64,000 bases of DNA from Eubacterium xylanophilum ATCC 35991 (GTDB lineage Bacteria; Bacillota; Clostridia; Lachnospirales; Lachnospiraceae), in contig NZ_JAEB01000009.1 in assembly GCF_000518685.1 (NCBI RefSeq), positions 1 to 64,000 of the forward strand, read 5' to 3'. A program made the translations under genes and the position numbers. The notes under the pieces are model-generated. The model did not search any database. It was not told where the DNA came from and was given only the letters and a program-made list of their open reading frames with translations. Shown one piece after another: positions 60,678 through 64,000 of the stretch. The number at the start of each line of letters is the position of its first letter. Positions within the stretch are counted from its first letter, which is position 1.

Positions 60678-62471
60678 ATGTTGCAAAGAAGTAAGAAGTT
60701 TATCGCAATGGCGGTTGTCAGTGCGGTGGCTGTGTCTGCTATGTCCGGGGGACAGGCTGATGCGGCAAAGAAGTTGAAACTATCTACGAAAAAGGTAGAA
60801 GTTAAAGTAGGAAAGACGGCAAAGGTATCGCTTAAGAATGGAACTAAGAGTGGTAAAGTTGCAGTCAAGGTAAGCAGCAAGAAGGTGGTAAGCGTAACCA
60901 AGAAGTTCAAGGGCACCAAGGGCTATCTCAAGGTAAAAGGAAAAAAGGCCGGAAAAGCCACCATTAAGCTGACATGTAAAGTGAAGGGGAAGAAGACTAA
61001 GTTGACTCTCAAGGTAACAGTTAAGGATGTTGTGAAGAGCAGTGACAACAACAAGGAAACAAGCAAGGCGACAGCAGCACCGGCGGCAACTGCGGTATCA
61101 ACTGTAGCGGCGACAGAGGTTGCTACAAAAGCGCCAACAGAAGCTCCGACAGTAGCACCAACGGATGCACCGACAGTAGCTCCTACTCCAGAGCCATTAC
61201 CAACAAACTATCCATTTCAAACATTTGTGAGTCCTAATAAGTTGAGCGATGAAGTTGTAGGCGTGCCAGAGATAATGACATTCCTAGACGGATCCCCTGT
61301 AACATTTGAAAAGTGGAATTACAGAGCAGAGGAAATCAGACAGATGTATCAGTACTATATGTATGGAATGTGGCGCGATGGAAAGGGCGAGACAGTAACA
61401 TATGATAATAGTGGCAATAACATTAATATCAATGTTAAGACTGATGGTTCTGTCAAAGGCCAGGTGAGTGATGGCGATATCTCATTCAGCGCATCTGTAA
61501 AAGTTCCTAATGGAGAGGCACCTGAAGGTGGTTGGCCATTCTTCGTTTGCATCAGCAGTCTTCAGGATGAGCAAAATGCTCTCGACAATGGATTTGCCAT
61601 AGTAAACTTTAGCTGTGGAGAACTCGGCAGTGATAATGCTAAGCATGAAGGAAAGTTCTATGACTTATATCCATATAATAAGGAAGACTGGGAAGAGCAA
61701 AGTGGAGCCTTGATTTCATGGGCATGGGGCGCAAGTAAGATTGTCGATGTTATTGAGCAGGGTGCCGGTGAGCAATATAAGCTTAATAAGAACTTCCCTA
61801 TGGTAGCAGGTGTGTCTAGATATGGTAAGGCAACAGCTGTGGCCGGAGCATTTGACAAGAGATTTAAAATTACTATTCCTGCTTGCTCCGGAGCCGGTGG
61901 AATGGGATCATTCCTTTACAATCCGGGTGGAGATGTGACACAGACCTATGATGTATCAAGTCTCGGTTTTGAGGATACAGCTACATTCAGCAAAGGTGGA
62001 TGTGAGAAGATTGGAGCTCTTCACGTAGGCGATGAATCTGGTTGGTTCAATGAGAACTTTAAGCGAATTCGTATAGAAAATACAGTATTTGATCAGTATA
62101 TGCTTGCATCGCTGTTTGCGCAGGAAGGTCGTACGCTTATGCTTGTGACCGGATTTAACTGGGATATATGGCAGAACGCACCAGGTCTTTGGTATGTATT
62201 CCAGAAAGCTAAGCCAACTTTTGATATGCTTGGACTTAGTGATAACTTGATTATATTCTTGCACGATACATCTATGAGCCATGCCGTAGTCCCAGCGGAT
62301 GTTGATGTACTTGCTAAGTATTACAAAGAGAAGTATCTTGGACAGGATGTACCTGACTTCAAGATTTCAGATCTTCATACAACACTTTTTGACTATGAAA
62401 CTACTCCTTCTGGAATCAACAATAAGGCGATTTATGAGGCCCAGATTCCATATAGAACAGGTGAGTATTAA
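60678..62471 (+). CDS. secreted CE15 glucuronoyl esterase with Ig-like domain
   Basis: A 597-residue exported protein: signal peptide (LQRSKKFIAMAVVSAVAVSA), lysine-rich Ig-like domain (about 30-125), Thr/Ala/Pro linker (about 135-185) and a CE15 esterase. GVSRYGKATAVAGAFDKRF carries the nucleophile Ser in the GxSRxG motif; a late SHAVVPADVDVLAKYY block supplies the His. CE15 enzymes split lignin-glucuronic acid esters on xylan. The start at 60678 follows GAGGAGGATAAT. Confidence 0.92.
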   Translation: MLQRSKKFIAMAVVSAVAVSAMSGGQADAAKKLKLSTKKVEVKVGKTAKVSLKNGTKSGKVAVKVSSKKVVSVTKKFKGTKGYLKVKGKKAGKATIKLTCKVKGKKTKLTLKVTVKDVVKSSDNNKETSKATAAPAATAVSTVAATEVATKAPTEAPTVAPTDAPTVAPTPEPLPTNYPFQTFVSPNKLSDEVVGVPEIMTFLDGSPVTFEKWNYRAEEIRQMYQYYMYGMWRDGKGETVTYDNSGNNININVKTDGSVKGQVSDGDISFSASVKVPNGEAPEGGWPFFVCISSLQDEQNALDNGFAIVNFSCGELGSDNAKHEGKFYDLYPYNKEDWEEQSGALISWAWGASKIVDVIEQGAGEQYKLNKNFPMVAGVSRYGKATAVAGAFDKRFKITIPACSGAGGMGSFLYNPGGDVTQTYDVSSLGFEDTATFSKGGCEKIGALHVGDESGWFNENFKRIRIENTVFDQYMLASLFAQEGRTLMLVTGFNWDIWQNAPGLWYVFQKAKPTFDMLGLSDNLIIFLHDTSMSHAVVPADVDVLAKYYKEKYLGQDVPDFKISDLHTTLFDYETTPSGINNKAIYEAQIPYRTGEY

Positions 62472-62490
62472 AGATTATTTGCAATGTATG

Positions 62491-62527
62491 TTGTGGGGGC
62501 GGTTTTGACTGCCTCCGCAATTCTTTT
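62491..62527 (+). terminator. terminator after the CE15 gene
   Basis: TTGTGGGGGC...GCCTCCGCAA with T6 following. Confidence 0.75.
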
Positions 62528-62579
62528 TTATGTAAAGAAAAGTTTATCAATATTTTAAAAAAAATTACTCCATTTGGTG

Positions 62580-62608
62580 TTGACAAACATATGCATATAA
62601 TGTAAAAT
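62580..62608 (+). promoter_or_regulatory. acyl carrier protein promoter
   Basis: TTGACA (62580-62585), 17-base spacer, TAAAAT (62603-62608). Confidence 0.7.
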
Positions 62609-62687
62609 GTGTCTAGTGGGTGTGAGGAATTGAATACAATATCTTGTGGATAATATGACAAGAGATACAAAAAAGGAGAAATGAAAT

Positions 62688-62918
62688 ATGTTAGAGAAAA
62701 TGCAAGAACTTATTGCTGATCAGTTGAGTGTAGATGCAGATAGCATCACAGAAAGTGCTTCATTCAAAGATGACCTTGGAGCAGATTCATTGGATCTTTA
62801 TGAACTCATTATGGCTTTGGAGGATGAGTACGGAGTAGAGATTCCTACAGATGATCTTGAGAGCATTAACACAGTAGGCGATGTGATTGAGTTCCTTAAG
62901 AGCAAAGGTGTAGAGTAA
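62688..62918 (+). CDS. acpP: acyl carrier protein
   Basis: A 76-residue acidic protein with the phosphopantetheine site [16 protein letters not shown]. It carries acyl chains in fatty acid synthesis or a related pathway. It stands alone with its own promoter, away from any fab genes, so a dedicated role (for example in a lipid or envelope pathway) cannot be excluded. AAAAGGAG site. Confidence 0.95.
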   Translation: MLEKMQELIADQLSVDADSITESASFKDDLGADSLDLYELIMALEDEYGVEIPTDDLESINTVGDVIEFLKSKGVE

Positions 62919-63027
62919 TACACACACATTAATATTTAAGAAGATTATGGATGGCTGCTTAATTTAAGCGGCTTTCCTTGTCTAAATATATGAAACTATT
63001 AAATTTTACACGGAAAAGAGGTTACAA

Positions 63028-64000
63028 ATGGACAATTCAAAAGCATGGAAAGGCTTCAAAAAAGGAGCATGGAACAAGGAGATTAATGTAAGAGACTTCA
63101 TCCAGAAGAACTATACACCATATGAAGGTGATGATAGTTTCTTGGCAGGTCCTACAGAGAATACTACAAAACTCTGGGATATGTTTATGGATCTCTATCA
63201 GAAGGAGAGAGAAGCAGGCGGAGTTCTCGACATGGACACAAAGGTTATTTCTACCCTTACAAGCCATGGAGCGGGATATTTTGACAAAAGCCTTGAGAAG
63301 ATTGTTGGAATGCAGACAGATAAGCCATTTAAGAGATCACTTCAGCCATATGGTGGAATCAGAATGGCAAAGCAGGCATGTGCTGATAATGGATATGAGC
63401 TTGATCCTGAAGTAGAAGAGTTTTTTACAATTCACAGAAAGACACACAATGCAGGAGTATTTGACGCATATACACCTGAGATCAGAAGATGTCGTTCAAG
63501 CCATGTTATTACAGGATTGCCAGATGCTTATGGAAGAGGACGTATCATTGGAGACTACCGTAGAGTAGCTCTTTATGGAGTTGACAGACTTATTGAGGAT
63601 AAGGAGCATCAGAAAGAGTCAACAAGAACAACTATGTACTCTGATGTAATTAGAGAGCGTGAGGAGTTATCTGAGCAGATTAGAGCGCTTCATGATCTCA
63701 AAAAGATGGCTGAGATTTATGGAATTGATATTTCTAAGCCAGCTGAAAATGTTCAGGAAGCTATTCAGTGGACATACTTTGGTTATCTTGCTGCTGTTAA
63801 ACAGCAGAATGGTGCTGCTATGTCACTTGGTAGAACTTCAACATTTATTGATATCTATGCTGAGAGAGACTTGGCAGATGGAACATTTACAGAGGAGCAG
63901 ATTCAGGAGTTCGTAGACCACTTCGTTATGAAGCTTCGTCTTGTTAGATTTGCTAGAACACCTGAATACAACGATATTTTCTCAGGAGATCCTACATGGG
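63028..64000 (+). CDS. pflB: pyruvate formate-lyase (5' part, runs off the window)
   Basis: The first 324 residues of the formate C-acetyltransferase: MDNSKAWKGFKKGAWNKEIN, VRDFIQKNYTPYEGDDSFLA, IRRCRSSHVITGLPDAYGRG, RIIGDYRRVALYG, then NGAAMSLGRTSTFIDIYAER. It splits pyruvate plus CoA into acetyl-CoA and formate by a glycyl-radical mechanism, central to anaerobic fermentation. The active-site Cys pair and the C-terminal Gly lie beyond the window. AAAAGAGG precedes the start. Confidence 0.98.
   Translation, partial: MDNSKAWKGFKKGAWNKEINVRDFIQKNYTPYEGDDSFLAGPTENTTKLWDMFMDLYQKEREAGGVLDMDTKVISTLTSHGAGYFDKSLEKIVGMQTDKPFKRSLQPYGGIRMAKQACADNGYELDPEVEEFFTIHRKTHNAGVFDAYTPEIRRCRSSHVITGLPDAYGRGRIIGDYRRVALYGVDRLIEDKEHQKESTRTTMYSDVIREREELSEQIRALHDLKKMAEIYGIDISKPAENVQEAIQWTYFGYLAAVKQQNGAAMSLGRTSTFIDIYAERDLADGTFTEEQIQEFVDHFVMKLRLVRFARTPEYNDIFSGDPTW

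Noticed and set aside
62919-63027. Acp and pflB as one operon with a riboswitch between them
   Set aside because: The gap holds only a weak hairpin (GCTGCTT / AAGCGGC) and no recognisable riboswitch; co-transcription cannot be judged.

Overview
The window looks like chromosomal DNA of a low-GC, Gram-positive anaerobe, most likely a member of the Lachnospiraceae (Butyrivibrio/Lachnospira-like). Supporting signs are AGGAGG-type ribosome binding sites, a perfect CIRCE heat-shock operator, pyruvate formate-lyase, LicD and CDP-glycerol type wall-polymer genes, and secreted proteins carrying lysine-rich bacterial Ig-like domains. The family-level call is an inference; no rRNA is present.

Bases 1 to about 20,450 are an accessory island rich in conflict genes and gene wreckage. 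They hold an hsdS fragment without a start codon, two Fic proteins whose promoters overlap inverted repeats, two modules made of a DUF4417 gene, a short toxin-like gene and immunity-like genes, a decayed third toxin with its intact partner, a 32-codon hsdM stump and a truncated AlbA_2 gene. A nucleotidyltransferase, an HTH/Bro-N pair and a 1007-residue primase-helicase-nuclease fusion (TOTE-conflict type) follow. Then come a broken rhuM, a HEPN protein of the ApeA type, an OLD-like ATPase with an overlapping Toprim gene, and a Phd antitoxin whose toxin partner survives only as a tail. Several remnants (hsdM, hsdS, Fic, RhuM, AlbA_2) are typical type I restriction-modification cargo.

From 20,497 onward the DNA looks like ordinary chromosome. 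Enolase is followed by a surface-polysaccharide block (22,016-33,250). Its minus-strand operon combines a KdsC-like phosphatase, an HMGL-type aldolase, a KdsB-like CMP-sugar synthetase and a glycerophosphotransferase. Two GT2 enzymes, a tandem LicD protein and a membrane-anchored sugar-nucleotide dehydratase follow. Together these suggest a wall polymer with ulosonic-acid and phospho-substituent decorations.

Next come an RND exporter with a large coiled-coil insertion, murI, a pseudouridine synthase, a DJ-1 protein, a DUF5662 protein and a secreted GHL10 glycosidase. A four-gene operon of unknown function follows (ParA-like ATPase, secreted beta-helix protein, two membrane-anchored proteins; 43,072-46,550). 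A CorC/CNNM protein, an ABC-F protein, a GH13-fold protein that has lost its catalytic residues and a DUF5721 protein lead to CIRCE-linked htpG.

Between htpG and an SPFH/zinc-ribbon gene lies a noncoding array of four inverted-repeat units with an 83-84 base period. The window ends with an ExoA-like glycosyltransferase, tRNA-Thr(CGT), an arylsulfotransferase lipoprotein, TcdA, a CE15 glucuronoyl esterase, acyl carrier protein and the start of pflB.
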